41,133 nt of DNA from Planctomycetales bacterium (GCA_020427145.1 JAGQOU010000240.1:1-41133); one strand, 5' to 3'; numbered from the stretch's first letter, positions 17,613-26,259 are shown. The notes: generated by a model from the sequence alone, not told the origin. Numbers and translations: made by a program.

Positions 17613-17931
17613 CGCCTTGACTTCCCGACCCGGCAGATCGATCAAACCACTCGTGGATTATCTTGCTCGTTGCCGATGAGCATCGAGCAATTTCGCCCCG
17701 AGTTGTGACGTGGGCCACCGAATGGGACAGGGGCCAATATCCGGTCCATTTGCGAGCCACTCGGCCGTCTGGTAGCCTAGACTCGGTGAGTTCGCGGGAA
17801 AGTTTTTCAGCTCGCGCCGGGCAGCTTGCACGGAACAGTTACAACGGAAACGCCGCTGACGCGTCTCCTTAGCGGCGATCTCACTTCGCCGTTGTCTTCA
17901 GTACGATTTCACTTCCTTGATTGACCAATCT
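17613..17931. other. Spacer between RND permease and PEP-CTERM gene
   Basis: This 319-bp region has no supportable gene. A 7-bp inverted repeat, CGCCGCT (17851-17857) with AGCGGCG (17871-17877), could form a hairpin in the leader of the downstream gene. No strong promoter or terminator was recognised. Confidence 0.45.
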
Positions 17932-19128
17932 ATGTTCGACATCGCCTCGCTCCGCGCCCGTTTTGGGCCGTTCGTTTGTTCACTCGCTGTTGTCTCCGCG
18001 ACAACCTTCGCATCGTCAGCGTTGGCCCAAGAGTACATCGTGACCGACCGTGCGACGAATCGGGTGATCGCGCTGGATGCGACGACCGGGGCGTTCTCAC
18101 GGTTGATCTCGACGAGTCCTCTGTTGGATGAGCCCAACTCCGTCGTCCTGGGGCCTGGCGGCGATCTGCTCGTGGCGAGCTTGCAATCCAATCGCATCCT
18201 GCGCATCGATCCGAGCACCGGCTCGTCGTCGGTTTACCTGACGCTTGATGCTTCCGTGGCCCCTGGCACTTTGCTTTACGAACCGAACTCCGGAGACTTG
18301 TTCGTCTCGCAGTTTCTTGACGTGACTGGCGGAGGGCAAACGCCCGGCTCGTCGGTGTTCCGCTACAATTCGGCCGGCTCGCTGGTGCAGACCTTCACGA
18401 CCGAGGCGGGACCCACCGGGCGCACCGGGATGACGCTCGACGCCGCCGGCGATCTGTACGTGAGCGCCTTCACCGCCGACCAATCTGGCAACGGCATTGT
18501 TCTGAAGTACGACGCGTCAAACGGCTATTCGCCGTTGGGAGTGTTCGCGTCCGGCGCCGCGGTCCCTGGCGGAGCCGTTGGATTCAACGGCCTGGCGTTC
18601 GACACGGCGGGCGATCTCTTCACGGCGGCCCTATTCAGCCAGAGCCTCGTCAAGTTTGACGTTGACGCCGGCGCGGTGATCGGTCAGACGATTCACAACG
18701 CACCGATCGCCTATCCCTCGGGCGTGCTCGCCATGCCCGACGACTCATTGATCGTCACAAGCTTGGGGAACAATAATCCGGGTGATCCGATCTACGGCGG
18801 GTTTCTGTTCCCGGGGACAATCTTGCGCGTTGACGCGGCGACCGGCGCTGCGCAGCCGCTGTTGGTCGGCGATTTTGACCATAGCAATACGGTCGGCGGC
18901 AAGGACTTTTTGCAGTGGCAGCGCTCGGGGGCGGTGATGAGCGACTTGTCCGACTGGCAAGCGGCGTTTGGCAATGTGAGCGTGGCAGGCGACTTCCAGC
19001 CCACCAGCGTCTTGTATTACGAACCCGAAGTCGTCGTCGGAGGAGCCCTGGTTCCCGAGCCCGCCGCCTGGTTGCTGGCCGCCGGCGCAGCGGCTTTGGG
19101 ATTGTGTCGCCGTCGCAACGTCGCCTGA
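17932..19128 (+). CDS. Secreted beta-propeller (NHL/SMP-30-like) PEP-CTERM protein
   Basis: A 398-residue exported protein. The signal peptide ends SALAQ. The body contains several propeller-type repeats such as NSVVLGPGGDLLVASLQSN, GMTLDAAGDLYVSAF and GLAFDTAGDLFTAALFS, each a strand set with a G-D-L-[LFY]-V core, suggesting a six- or seven-bladed propeller. Residues about 312-348 (GDFDHSNTVGGKDFLQW... SDWQAAFG) look like a degenerate dockerin-type calcium segment. The tail is PEP-hydrophobic helix-CRRR, a PEP-CTERM sorting signal. The start is set at ATG 17932, five codons after an in-frame TTG. Only 83 bp separate it from the DUF1559 gene, so the two are probably co-transcribed. Function unknown; likely surface-located. 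Confidence 0.82.
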   Translation: MFDIASLRARFGPFVCSLAVVSATTFASSALAQEYIVTDRATNRVIALDATTGAFSRLISTSPLLDEPNSVVLGPGGDLLVASLQSNRILRIDPSTGSSSVYLTLDASVAPGTLLYEPNSGDLFVSQFLDVTGGGQTPGSSVFRYNSAGSLVQTFTTEAGPTGRTGMTLDAAGDLYVSAFTADQSGNGIVLKYDASNGYSPLGVFASGAAVPGGAVGFNGLAFDTAGDLFTAALFSQSLVKFDVDAGAVIGQTIHNAPIAYPSGVLAMPDDSLIVTSLGNNNPGDPIYGGFLFPGTILRVDAATGAAQPLLVGDFDHSNTVGGKDFLQWQRSGAVMSDLSDWQAAFGNVSVAGDFQPTSVLYYEPEVVVGGALVPEPAAWLLAAGAAALGLCRRRNVA

Positions 19129-19211
19129 GACCATTTTCGCAATTGTCGCAACGCTGTGACGCTCAATGCGCTCGCACGACTTCGTCGACCGACGACCCGC
19201 AAGGACCTGGG

Positions 19212-20234
19212 ATGACTCGCCGGATCGTTTTCACGCCGCGTCCGCACAGGGCGTTCACGCTGGTCGAATTGCTCACCGTGATTGCGATCATTGGTGCGCT
19301 CTCCAGTTTGCTGCTGCCAGCGGTGCAGAACGCCCGCGAATCGTCGCGCCGCTCGCAGTGCAGCAATCAACTGCGACAAATCGGCGTGGCGGCGCTCAAC
19401 TATGAGTCTGCCCGCGGGACGTTGCCGCCGGGGGCCGTGGCGCGCGAGTATGCCGCCGAACCCGCGACGCCGCACACTTTTTACCGGTGGTCGGCTCTGG
19501 CGCACGTTCTGCCGCACCTGGAGCTTGGCGCCGCTGCGGCGCATGTCGACCTGGATGTGCCGCTCTACGGCAACAATCTGCAGGTGACCGCCCAAAACCG
19601 CGACGGCGTGGCGCAAATGATTGGCCTGTTTCTTTGTCCAAGCGATCGGGGCGAGCGGGTCAATCCGGCGTTTGGCCCCACGAACTACGCGGTTTGCACG
19701 GGGTCGGGACTCGACGGCGGTTCTCCCCTGGAGTCCGACGGGTTGAGCTTTATCAACTCGTACGCACGGCTGGCTGAGGCCACCGACGGAACAAGTCATA
19801 CGGTCTACGCGGCCGAGTGCTTGCTGGGCGAGACGCCGCCGGCGGGCACGCTGCGCGACTCGGCCGATCCGCGCCTGGTCTACGGCTTTACGCTGTACGT
19901 CCCGATGACCGAGCAGGGATGTCAATCGACCTCGCAATGGAACGTCACCGATCCCCCGGGATTCTCCTGGGCTAACGGCGAGCTTCGTTCGGCGTTGTAT
20001 AACAACTATCGTCCGCCGAACTCACGGGAGTTCGACTGCATGGGGGCCAAGATTTTCGCTCCCAAGGAGGTGCGCAACGCCGCCTACGGTTGGCACGCCG
20101 CCCGCAGCAATCACCCGGGCGGAGTGAACTCGCAATATGCCGACGGCGCCGTGCGGTTTGTTAGCGACGAGATCGCGCCTACCGTGTGGCAGGGGCAAGG
20201 GACGCGCGCCGGCGGGGAATCGCAATCGCCGTAG
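19212..20234 (+). CDS. DUF1559 (SBP_bac_10) protein with prepilin N-terminus
   Basis: A 340-residue planctomycete-type protein. It starts with a type III prepilin-like signal, RAFTLVELLTVIAIIGAL, followed by LLLPAVQNARESSRRSQCSNQLRQIG, and ends with the DUF1559 hallmark HPGGVNSQYADGAVRFVSD. The usual Gly before the FTLVE segment is Ala here, which prepilin peptidases may tolerate. The family is greatly expanded in planctomycetes and believed to be surface or pseudopilin-like; its function is unknown. The ATG at 19212 is chosen because the longer frame upstream (to 18915) overlaps the PEP-CTERM gene and is in another frame. Confidence 0.9.
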   Translation: MTRRIVFTPRPHRAFTLVELLTVIAIIGALSSLLLPAVQNARESSRRSQCSNQLRQIGVAALNYESARGTLPPGAVAREYAAEPATPHTFYRWSALAHVLPHLELGAAAAHVDLDVPLYGNNLQVTAQNRDGVAQMIGLFLCPSDRGERVNPAFGPTNYAVCTGSGLDGGSPLESDGLSFINSYARLAEATDGTSHTVYAAECLLGETPPAGTLRDSADPRLVYGFTLYVPMTEQGCQSTSQWNVTDPPGFSWANGELRSALYNNYRPPNSREFDCMGAKIFAPKEVRNAAYGWHAARSNHPGGVNSQYADGAVRFVSDEIAPTVWQGQGTRAGGESQSP

Positions 20235-20346
20235 GCAATATTGCATGGACGCGTGCTGGGCCGCCATGTGGACCGAGGTGCGAATCGACTCGTTTTCGCA
20301 GCTTCGCGATGGGCGGCGCGGCCATCTCACTCGGAATAAGAGAACC

Positions 20347-20366
20347 CTGGTCGGCTACCCGACCAG
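20347..20366 (-). terminator. Hairpin between convergent genes, possible terminator
   Basis: CTGGTCGG and CCGACCAG form a perfect 8-bp stem with a CTAC loop. On the minus strand it lies 18 bp past the second stop of the broken lipoprotein gene and is followed by GTTCTCTTATT, a partly T-rich tract. It is 112 bp beyond the rightward DUF1559 gene and could serve both directions. Confidence 0.55.
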
Positions 20367-20384
20367 TTGGTTCAACAACTCTGC

Positions 20385-20918
20385 CTACATGACGCGGAGC
20401 ACGAGTTCTTCTTGGTCTTCTCCCATGGCGCCTGCCATGAATCTTTCATCTGGCAAATTGATCCACCTCGGCGGGGCAACGTCAGACTCATTGAAAACAG
20501 AGAGCGTCTGGCAATTGCCTTGATGATATGAGGCCCAAAACCCCTGGCTCCTCGCGTCCAGCGGGTAATCGCCATCGGCGGTCGGTTTGATGCCGATCGC
20601 CTTGGCCAGCTGGCGGAGTCCCTCCAGGTATTAGTCGAGCAGCTGGGCGACGTCGGCGGCGGGTTCCGCTTTGGCCCTCAGGGCGCGGGTCTGCGCCTGC
20701 ATGGACGGCGTGACGCCCAGGATTGTCGGGCTGTCGCCAACGATGGTCGCGACCCCCTCGCCCTCGCTGTTGCCTACTGCTTGGCCATCGTCGGTTTCGG
20801 CGACGGCAAACGCCTCGCTGTCAGCGCTTACGTTCTCCCTGCCAGCGTCGTTCGCTCCGTCGTCGCAGCCGGGCAACACGATGACAACTGCCAACGGGAT
20901 GAGCCGACGGCGGGACAT
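20385..20918 (-). pseudogene. Small lipoprotein gene interrupted by an in-frame stop
   Basis: The first part (20631-20918) encodes 95 residues: a lipoprotein signal MSRRRLIPLAVVIVLPGC with the lipobox LPGC (Cys18), then an acidic Asp/Glu/Ala-rich segment. It ends at a TAA (20631-20633). Reading on in the same frame gives 81 further sense codons of ordinary-looking protein, beginning YLEGLRQLAKAIGIKPT and ending at a TAG (20385-20387), right before a terminator-like hairpin. The helix-like run across the stop (VAQLLD, stop, YLEGLRQLAKA) suggests one original gene of about 177 codons in which a Gln, Glu or Lys codon became TAA. Alternatively the 95-residue lipoprotein is complete and the rest is chance. 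No known family recognised. Confidence 0.5.
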
Positions 20919-20997
20919 GTCGCGCCCCGAATGGCCAGTAGGAAAGCGTGGTGCGCCGCGCCGTTGAGCCCACAAGGAGGACCGCAAACTCCCGCCG

Positions 20998-21432
20998 TTA
21001 TTCTTCGGCGACTGTCGCCTTCTCGATTTTGTCTCCCTGCTTGATCGCGTCGACGACCTTCTGCCCGTCGTCGAGCACCTTGCCGAACACCGAGTGCTTG
21101 CCGTCGAGCCAGGGGCAGGGGATATGCGTGATGAAGAATTGCGAGCCGTTGGTGTTGGGACCGGCGTTGGCCATCGAGAGCACGCCCGGGGCGTCGTGCT
21201 TCAGCTCCGCGTGAAACTCGTCCTCGAACGTGTAGCCGGGACCGCCCGTGCCGTCGCCGCGGGGACAGCCGCCCTGGACCATGAAGTCGTCGATCACGCG
21301 GTGGAATGACAGGCCGTCGTAGTAACCCTCGCCGATGAGCTTTTCGAAGTTGGCGACGGTCTTGGGGGTCTTGTCCTCGAAGAGCTCAATGCGAATCTCG
21401 CCCTTGTTGGTCTTAAGCGTGGCGACTTTCAT
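20998..21432 (-). CDS. ppiB: Peptidyl-prolyl cis-trans isomerase, cyclophilin type
   Basis: A 144-residue single-domain cyclophilin without a signal peptide, so cytoplasmic. It contains the catalytic Arg context [19 protein letters not shown], the GTGGPGY loop, and the binding-pocket segments [16 protein letters not shown] and [12 protein letters not shown]. It catalyses isomerisation of prolyl peptide bonds during protein folding. Its length is normal for short bacterial PpiB-type enzymes. The paralogue symbol is tentative because planctomycetes carry several cyclophilins. Confidence 0.93.
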   Translation of the reverse strand: MKVATLKTNKGEIRIELFEDKTPKTVANFEKLIGEGYYDGLSFHRVIDDFMVQGGCPRGDGTGGPGYTFEDEFHAELKHDAPGVLSMANAGPNTNGSQFFITHIPCPWLDGKHSVFGKVLDDGQKVVDAIKQGDKIEKATVAEE

Positions 21433-21515
21433 GATATGGATTCGTCCCTAGGGAAACGGCGGTGAGTGGTCAGTATTCGACCCCTCAGCATCGCCGCTCG
21501 CCCATCCTCTGACAA

Positions 21516-21535
21516 CCCCCGAGTTGGTTCGGGGG
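21516..21535 (-). terminator. Hairpin downstream of LptF/LptG-type permease gene
   Basis: CCCCCGA and TCGGGGG pair perfectly (7 bp) around a 6-base loop. On the minus strand the hairpin lies 25 bp after the permease stop and is followed by TTGTC. The missing long T tract lowers certainty. Confidence 0.5.
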
Positions 21536-21560
21536 CGTGCATTGCGTCTGCGCACCCGCG

Positions 21561-22697
21561 TCAGGTGCGCAGCGTGTCGTACATGGCGGCGGCCAGCGGG
21601 ACGAAGGCCAGCAGGGGGGCCCAGGCGGCCAGGGGGGGGCTCATCAGCCCGGCGCCGCCGGCGGCCTGGCAGGCCAGCCCGAGCAGCGAGAAGCTAGTGG
21701 CAACCACCAGACAGATGCCGATCGACAGGAACACGTTGCGGCTGGTCCGCGAGAACATCAGCGGCAGCCCCAGCATCAGTAGCATGCCGTCGAACAGCGG
21801 CTGCACCAGGCGGGTGTGTACGGCCACGCGCACGTCGGCGCCGAGGTCGGTGCTGGGGCGTTTGAGCTCGGTGATCAGCTCGGTGGTCGACGCGAAATTG
21901 CGCCACGACGAGCCCGTGGCGAGCAGCTCGAAGGCGACGTCGCTAACGACAAAGACCTCGTCGGGCGCCAGCCAGTGGGCGTCGCGCGGCGTGACGATGA
22001 CCGCCTGCTCGTCGAGAAACAGCGAGGGTTGCGTCAGCAAGGTCTCGGGCGCCGTGACGCCCATCATCAGGTAGCCGGCGGGGCGGTCGGGACGGGCGTC
22101 TGCGTATTGGGCTTCAACCGCTGCGAGTTGTTGTCCGTAGCGCGATAACGATGCCGGCAGCACGAAGGCGGGTCGCAAAATGCAGCGTTCGCTGACGACC
22201 ACCTTATCGCCGCCGATGAGGATGTCGGTGCGCGAGTCAAACCGGGCTTCCAATTCACGGGCGTTCTCGCCGGCCAGGTCTTTGGTGTCGCGGGTCAGCT
22301 CGTCGCGCACCTGCGGGACGACCAATTCGCGATTGGCGACGCCTAAGAGGCTCACCGCCATCGCTGCGGCAATCAACGGCCGGGCGACGCGCACCTTGGA
22401 GATGCCCGCCGCCATGATGGCGGTCAGTTCCTGGTGCCGCGCCAACCAGGCGACCGTGAACATCGCCGAGATCATCGCCAGGACGCTGCTCGTGCGATCG
22501 AAGAATCCCAGGGTTTGATAGCCGTAGTATCGTGCGGCGACGGTCCAGGCGCTGACGCCTTGTTGTTCAGCAAAGCTGGAAAAATGGTCGAGATGCCCGA
22601 ACGCGTCGATCACCACGTACAGACCGGTCAGGCTCATAAAGCAGATGATGAAAATCTGCACGAACTGCCGGAGCATATAGCGATAGAGAATGAACAT
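21561..22697 (-). CDS. LptF/LptG (YjgP/YjgQ) family permease
   Basis: A 378-residue inner-membrane protein with three helices near each end around a periplasmic domain, the LptF/LptG architecture. The N-terminus ILYRYMLRQFVQIFIICFMS and the cytoplasmic-loop motif RHQELTAIMAAGISK are characteristic of the family. In Gram-negative bacteria LptF and LptG form the membrane part of the ABC transporter that extracts lipopolysaccharide for export to the outer membrane. Whether this is F or G is not clear, and the partner and LptB are not in the window. The ATG at 22697 is preferred to a TTG five codons upstream. Confidence 0.88.
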   Translation of the reverse strand: MFILYRYMLRQFVQIFIICFMSLTGLYVVIDAFGHLDHFSSFAEQQGVSAWTVAARYYGYQTLGFFDRTSSVLAMISAMFTVAWLARHQELTAIMAAGISKVRVARPLIAAAMAVSLLGVANRELVVPQVRDELTRDTKDLAGENARELEARFDSRTDILIGGDKVVVSERCILRPAFVLPASLSRYGQQLAAVEAQYADARPDRPAGYLMMGVTAPETLLTQPSLFLDEQAVIVTPRDAHWLAPDEVFVVSDVAFELLATGSSWRNFASTTELITELKRPSTDLGADVRVAVHTRLVQPLFDGMLLMLGLPLMFSRTSRNVFLSIGICLVVATSFSLLGLACQAAGGAGLMSPPLAAWAPLLAFVPLAAAMYDTLRT

Positions 22698-22800
22698 ACG
22701 CGGCGGCGCCAACAGGCTGCAGTGAGAGGGGGCGGGAGACTACGGCAGAAGGCCCCGGCAGGTCAAGCTCGGAGCAGGGCGCCAGCGTCATCGGGCAATG

Positions 22801-22895
22801 GCGAGCGGGGGGCGTGAGCCCTCTGTTGGCTCGGACGCATGAGGTGCGCAAAAAATAAGGGCGCCCAATAACAGGGGGCTTACGCCCCCGCTCGC
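22801..22895. repeat. Long imperfect palindrome, likely dispersed intergenic repeat
   Basis: The left arm (22801-22829) runs GCGAGCGGGG...CTGTTGG and the right arm (22866-22895) is its near-exact reverse complement, CAATAACAGG...CGCTCGC. About 36 bp separate the arms. Each arm also contains its own small hairpin (GGGGGC with GCCCTC, and GGGGGC with GCCCCC). The right arm is followed by TCGC-type tetranucleotide repeats. Confidence 0.75.
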
Positions 22896-22929
22896 TCGCT
22901 CGCTTGATCGCCGTGATGTGAGATCATAT

Positions 22930-22959
22930 TTGACGGGGCGGGGCGTTGCCGTCCAGAAT
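22930..22959 (+). promoter_or_regulatory. Possible comF promoter
   Basis: TTGACG (22930-22935) and CAGAAT (22954-22959) are separated by 18 bp, which would start transcription near 22966, 36 bp before the comF start codon. The -10 box matches only four of six consensus bases. Confidence 0.35.
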
Positions 22960-23001
22960 TGCAGAGCGGCGTTGCTAGCATTTCTCACGCACGGCTCGGA
23001 T

Positions 23002-23790
23002 ATGGTCTCTCCCACGCTACCGGTGTTTGGGGCGCGGCGCTGGCTTGCTGGCGCCGGCGCGGCAGTTCGCGATTTGCTGTTGCCGCCGCGGTGCGTGGCG
23101 TGCGACGGGGACTTTCAGCCGCCGGCGGTCGCCGCCGCCGCCCGGCCGCTGCTACTTTGCGAGACGTGCCGTCGCGAAATCCCGACGTTCACCGGCGCGG
23201 TCTGTGCCAGGTGCCTAGCCCCCGTGCCCGTGGCTGCGGGCGTCGAGCTGCCGTGCGGCTGGTGCCGGCAGTGGCAGCCCAAATTCGCCCGGGCGTTGGC
23301 CGCCGGGCCGTACGAGGGGCTGCTGCGGCTCTTGCTGTTGCGCAACAAGGTCGACACGGGCGGCGTGCTGGCCCGCACGTTGATCGACTTGGTTTGGGAG
23401 CGGTGCGGCGAGAGTCTGGCAGCTTTGAACGTGGACGTCGTTGCGGCGCCCCCGATGTCCTGGCGGCGGCGTTGGCAACGGGGCGTGTGCGCCCAGGCCG
23501 AACTCGCCCGCGCCGCCGCCCGCCGCCTGGGCGTTCCCGCGGCCCCCGGAATGCTGCGGTTGCGGCGCGAGGTGGCCCCCCAACTCGGCATGTCGCGGGC
23601 CGGTCGCCTGCGGAATCTCCACGGCGAGATGCAGCTTGCCCGGGGGTACCGGCTCGACGCGGCCCACGTGCTGGTGGTTGACGACATCCTCACCACCGGG
23701 GCGACCTGCAGCGAGGCGGCCCGCGTTTTGCTGAAATCAGGGGCCCGGGAGGTCTCGGCCCTGGTCGTCGCCCGGACGCCGCCGGGGTAA
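23002..23790 (+). CDS. comF: ComF family protein (zinc ribbon plus phosphoribosyltransferase fold)
   Basis: A 262-residue cytoplasmic protein. Two treble zinc-ribbon pairs are visible: Cys31/Cys34 with Cys53/Cys56, and Cys68/Cys71 with Cys85/Cys88. The C-terminal phosphoribosyltransferase-type domain contains the PRPP loop VLVVDDILTTGAT (about residues 223-235). ComF is required for DNA uptake during natural transformation in several bacteria, but homologues are widespread in species not known to be competent. No other competence gene is adjacent. The ATG at 23002 is preferred over an upstream ATG-like start at 22918, since residues before it are not conserved-looking and overlap the promoter candidate. 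Confidence 0.87.
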   Translation: MVSPTLPVFGARRWLAGAGAAVRDLLLPPRCVACDGDFQPPAVAAAARPLLLCETCRREIPTFTGAVCARCLAPVPVAAGVELPCGWCRQWQPKFARALAAGPYEGLLRLLLLRNKVDTGGVLARTLIDLVWERCGESLAALNVDVVAAPPMSWRRRWQRGVCAQAELARAAARRLGVPAAPGMLRLRREVAPQLGMSRAGRLRNLHGEMQLARGYRLDAAHVLVVDDILTTGATCSEAARVLLKSGAREVSALVVARTPPG

Positions 23791-23876
23791 TTTCCCGGCG
23801 TCTCGCCTGCCGGATTGCACTCAGGTCGAAATTCTCTCACTTGTGCGGTTTCGCGGGATTCGCAGAATAAGTCGGC

Positions 23877-24806
23877 ATGGAACTTGCCGAGCCAAAGCCG
23901 CCGAAGCATCACCGTTCCCTCGACCCCTTCCGGCGGGCCGTGGTCCGCGGGCTGGCCGTATTGCTGCCGCCGTTGCTGACGGTGGTGATTCTCGTGTGGA
24001 TCGGCAACACGGTGGCGAACTATCTGCTCGACCCGCTGGAAGGGGCAGTGCGGCGGGTGCTGATCGCCCACTATGAGGAGACCGCCGTCTCGGCTCGCCG
24101 AGAACCGGATGCCACTCCGGTCGACGGCGTGTACCTGTTTGGCGGCGAGCGCTATCACCGCATCGGCAACGACGGTTATGTCCCTGAGGTCATCTACGAC
24201 GACGCGCTGCAGTACCTCGACCCAAAACGGCTGCCCGAAACGACCGAAGCGTTTAATCGGGCGTACGTCGACCGCAAGTTTCTGTCGTGGTGGATTGTCG
24301 TTCCGATATTCTCGCTGTTGTTCATCCTGCTTTTGTACTTCCTGGGGAAGTTCCTTGCGGCGGGCGTGGGGCGTTTCTTTTGGATGCAGATCGAGCGCGT
24401 GATCAACCGCTTGCCGGTCGTGCGCAACGTCTATTCCTCGGTCAAGCAGGTGACCGACTTCATGTTCAGCGAGCGGGAAATCGAATACACCCGCGTCGTG
24501 GCGGTAGAGTATCCGCGCAAAGGAATCTGGTCGCTGGCGATGGTAACGGGCGAGAGCATGCTCGATATTGCCTGCGCCGCCAACGAACCGGTGGTGTCGC
24601 TGCTGGTGCCCACGTCGCCGATGCCGTTCACCGGGTTTACCGTCACGGTTCGCAAGAGCGAGATACTCGATTTGAATATCACGATCGATCAGGCGTTTCA
24701 GTTCATCGTGAGCTGCGGCGTGGTCGTGCCGCCGCACCAACTCAGCGCGGCCCTGGCCGACCGTGACCGCAAACAATCGAGCCTGCCTCCGCGCAGCGAG
24801 AAGTGA
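23877..24806 (+). CDS. DUF502 family membrane protein
   Basis: A 309-residue protein with two membrane segments: LAVLLPPLLTVVILVWIGNTV (near residue 30) and a strong one near 140-160 ending LYFLGKFLAAGVG. The family signature IERVINRLPVVRNVYSSVKQVTDFMF follows the second helix. Compared with typical DUF502 proteins (about 200 aa) there is an extra segment of about 70 residues between the helices, containing acidic and tyrosine-rich sequence. The molecular function of the family is unknown. It lies 86 bp after comF and 138 bp before hemC. Confidence 0.85.
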   Translation: MELAEPKPPKHHRSLDPFRRAVVRGLAVLLPPLLTVVILVWIGNTVANYLLDPLEGAVRRVLIAHYEETAVSARREPDATPVDGVYLFGGERYHRIGNDGYVPEVIYDDALQYLDPKRLPETTEAFNRAYVDRKFLSWWIVVPIFSLLFILLLYFLGKFLAAGVGRFFWMQIERVINRLPVVRNVYSSVKQVTDFMFSEREIEYTRVVAVEYPRKGIWSLAMVTGESMLDIACAANEPVVSLLVPTSPMPFTGFTVTVRKSEILDLNITIDQAFQFIVSCGVVVPPHQLSAALADRDRKQSSLPPRSEK

Positions 24807-24944
24807 GCGGGTCGCTCCGTCGACTGCCGTGATGAACGTCGCGAGATCGATCGAACTGCTCATCAGAACTTTTGCGCTACCGGCGGGGACGTTGCCGATG
24901 CATGACGTTGGTCGCGTTGTCGTTTCCCAAATTCCCCGCATGCC

Positions 24945-25904
24945 ATGAGTTCCGATCGCCCGCTACGAATTGCAACCCGCGCCAGCCGCTTGGCTCGTTG
25001 GCAGGCCGACTGGGTCGCCGCGGAGTTGACGGCGCGCGGTCGCCGCGTCGAAATCGTGGAGATCAGCACGCAGGGCGACCGCGAACAACGCGGGCCGGTG
25101 ACGGCCATCGGCGGCACAGGCGTGTTCACCAAGGAGGTCCAGTCGGCGGTTCTTGCGGGCGAGGCGGACGTCGCGGTGCATAGCCTGAAAGATCTCCCGA
25201 CGGGCCAAACCGCGGGGCTGCTGCTGGCCGCTACGCCGCGGCGCGAAGAGCCTGTCGACGCGCTCGTGGCGACGGCGACCCTGGCCGAACTGCCTGCGGG
25301 GGCGCGGGTCGGCACGGGCAGCCAACGTCGTCGGGCACAGCTCAAGGCGTTGCGGCCCGATCTGCTGGTGGCCGGCATTCGCGGCAACGTCGACACGCGA
25401 CTGGCTAAGCTCGACGCCGGAGAGTTTGACGCCATCTTGCTCGCCGCGGCCGGCCTGCGGCGGCTGGGCTGGGGCGAGCGAATTCGCGAGCTGCTCGCCC
25501 CGCCGCGGATGCTCCCGGCGCCCGGTCAGGGTTCGCTGGGAATCGAATGCCGCGCCGACGACGTTGACGCGCAGGCCGCCCTGGTCGAGTTGGATGATCT
25601 GCCGACGCGGTTAGGAGTGACCGCCGAACGGAACTTCTTGGCCGCTTTGCACGGAGGCTGTTCGGCGCCGGTGGCGGCTTGGGGACGCATCGAGGGCGAA
25701 GAGCTGCGACTCGACGGTCTGGTCGCCTCGCTCGACGGAATGACCGTGTTGCGCGCGAGCCGCTCTGTCGGAGTTGCACCGGGGACGCATCGCCGCGCGC
25801 AAATCGAAGCCGCCGAATCGCTCGGCGACGACTTGGCAGCCGCTGTGCTAGCACAAGGCGCCGCCGCCATCGTCGACGCGGCGCGCAGTGACACGACCGG
25901 TTGA
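24945..25904 (+). CDS. hemC: Hydroxymethylbilane synthase (porphobilinogen deaminase)
   Basis: A 319-residue cytoplasmic enzyme of tetrapyrrole synthesis that joins four porphobilinogen molecules into hydroxymethylbilane. The N-terminus LRIATRASRLARWQAD, the substrate-binding segments GVFTKEVQSAVLAGEADVA and VHSLKDLPT, the arginine-rich GTGSQRRRAQL, and the cofactor loop LHGGCSAPV are all present; Cys239 in that loop would carry the dipyrromethane cofactor. Length is normal for the family. No other heme gene is nearby. The next gene in the same direction is flgF, 409 bp on. Confidence 0.97.
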   Translation: MSSDRPLRIATRASRLARWQADWVAAELTARGRRVEIVEISTQGDREQRGPVTAIGGTGVFTKEVQSAVLAGEADVAVHSLKDLPTGQTAGLLLAATPRREEPVDALVATATLAELPAGARVGTGSQRRRAQLKALRPDLLVAGIRGNVDTRLAKLDAGEFDAILLAAAGLRRLGWGERIRELLAPPRMLPAPGQGSLGIECRADDVDAQAALVELDDLPTRLGVTAERNFLAALHGGCSAPVAAWGRIEGEELRLDGLVASLDGMTVLRASRSVGVAPGTHRRAQIEAAESLGDDLAAAVLAQGAAAIVDAARSDTTG

Positions 25905-26049
25905 GCGGCAGCACTGAGGCGGACTCCCGTCGAACGGTCACGCCGTCCGGGAACGAGGCCGTCATCGTGCGATTCTCCCAGCCGCCCCCGAGGCGGCCAA
26001 ACAGTGGCGGCGCTTCGCGGGACTTCCTGCGTCCTGACTCGCGCAGTTT

Positions 26050-26077
26050 CTGCCGATTGCTAGCAGTAGATCGGCAG
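26050..26077. promoter_or_regulatory. Palindrome, candidate activator site or hemC terminator
   Basis: CTGCCGAT (26050-26057) and ATCGGCAG (26070-26077) are exact reverse complements. The 12-base spacer contains a smaller palindrome, TGCTAGCA. The centre lies about 190 bp upstream of the sigma-54 promoter, within the range used by enhancer-binding activators. It also lies about 150 bp after hemC and could instead form an RNA hairpin, but no T tract follows. Confidence 0.4.
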
Positions 26078-26243
26078 TGTCGGCCGGTTTCGTCCCGGCA
26101 ACTTCTGCCGCTGAATGCACGATTGCGTCTGGCTTGCCGCGGATCTGGCGGCCGCGCGATTGGCGTCTCGCCCGCGATTTGCACGGTTCAAAGTGCTGCG
26201 GCTCGTTGAAGCGGGGCCTGCTTGCATTCGTGGACGAATGTTT

Positions 26244-26259
26244 TGGCACGGGTCGTGCA
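26244..26259 (+). promoter_or_regulatory. Sigma-54 (RpoN) promoter of the flagellar cluster
   Basis: TGGCACGGGTCGTGCA matches the sigma-54 consensus TGGCAC-N5-TTGCA at all but one position. The invariant GG (26245-26246) and GC (26257-26258) are separated by exactly 10 bp. Transcription would start near 26270, and flgF begins at 26314. Sigma-54 control of flagellar genes is known in many bacteria. Confidence 0.75.

Larger units (their letters stand above)
22698..23001. other. Divergent spacer with long palindrome
   Basis: This 304-bp region lies between the leftward permease gene and rightward comF. It holds the palindromic element at 22801-22895 and a possible comF promoter at 22930-22959. 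No gene is supportable. Confidence 0.5.

Noticed and set aside
20137..20523. 128-codon rightward frame overlapping the end of the DUF1559 gene
   Set aside because: It starts inside the DUF1559 gene, has no family similarity and lies opposite the presumed broken lipoprotein gene.
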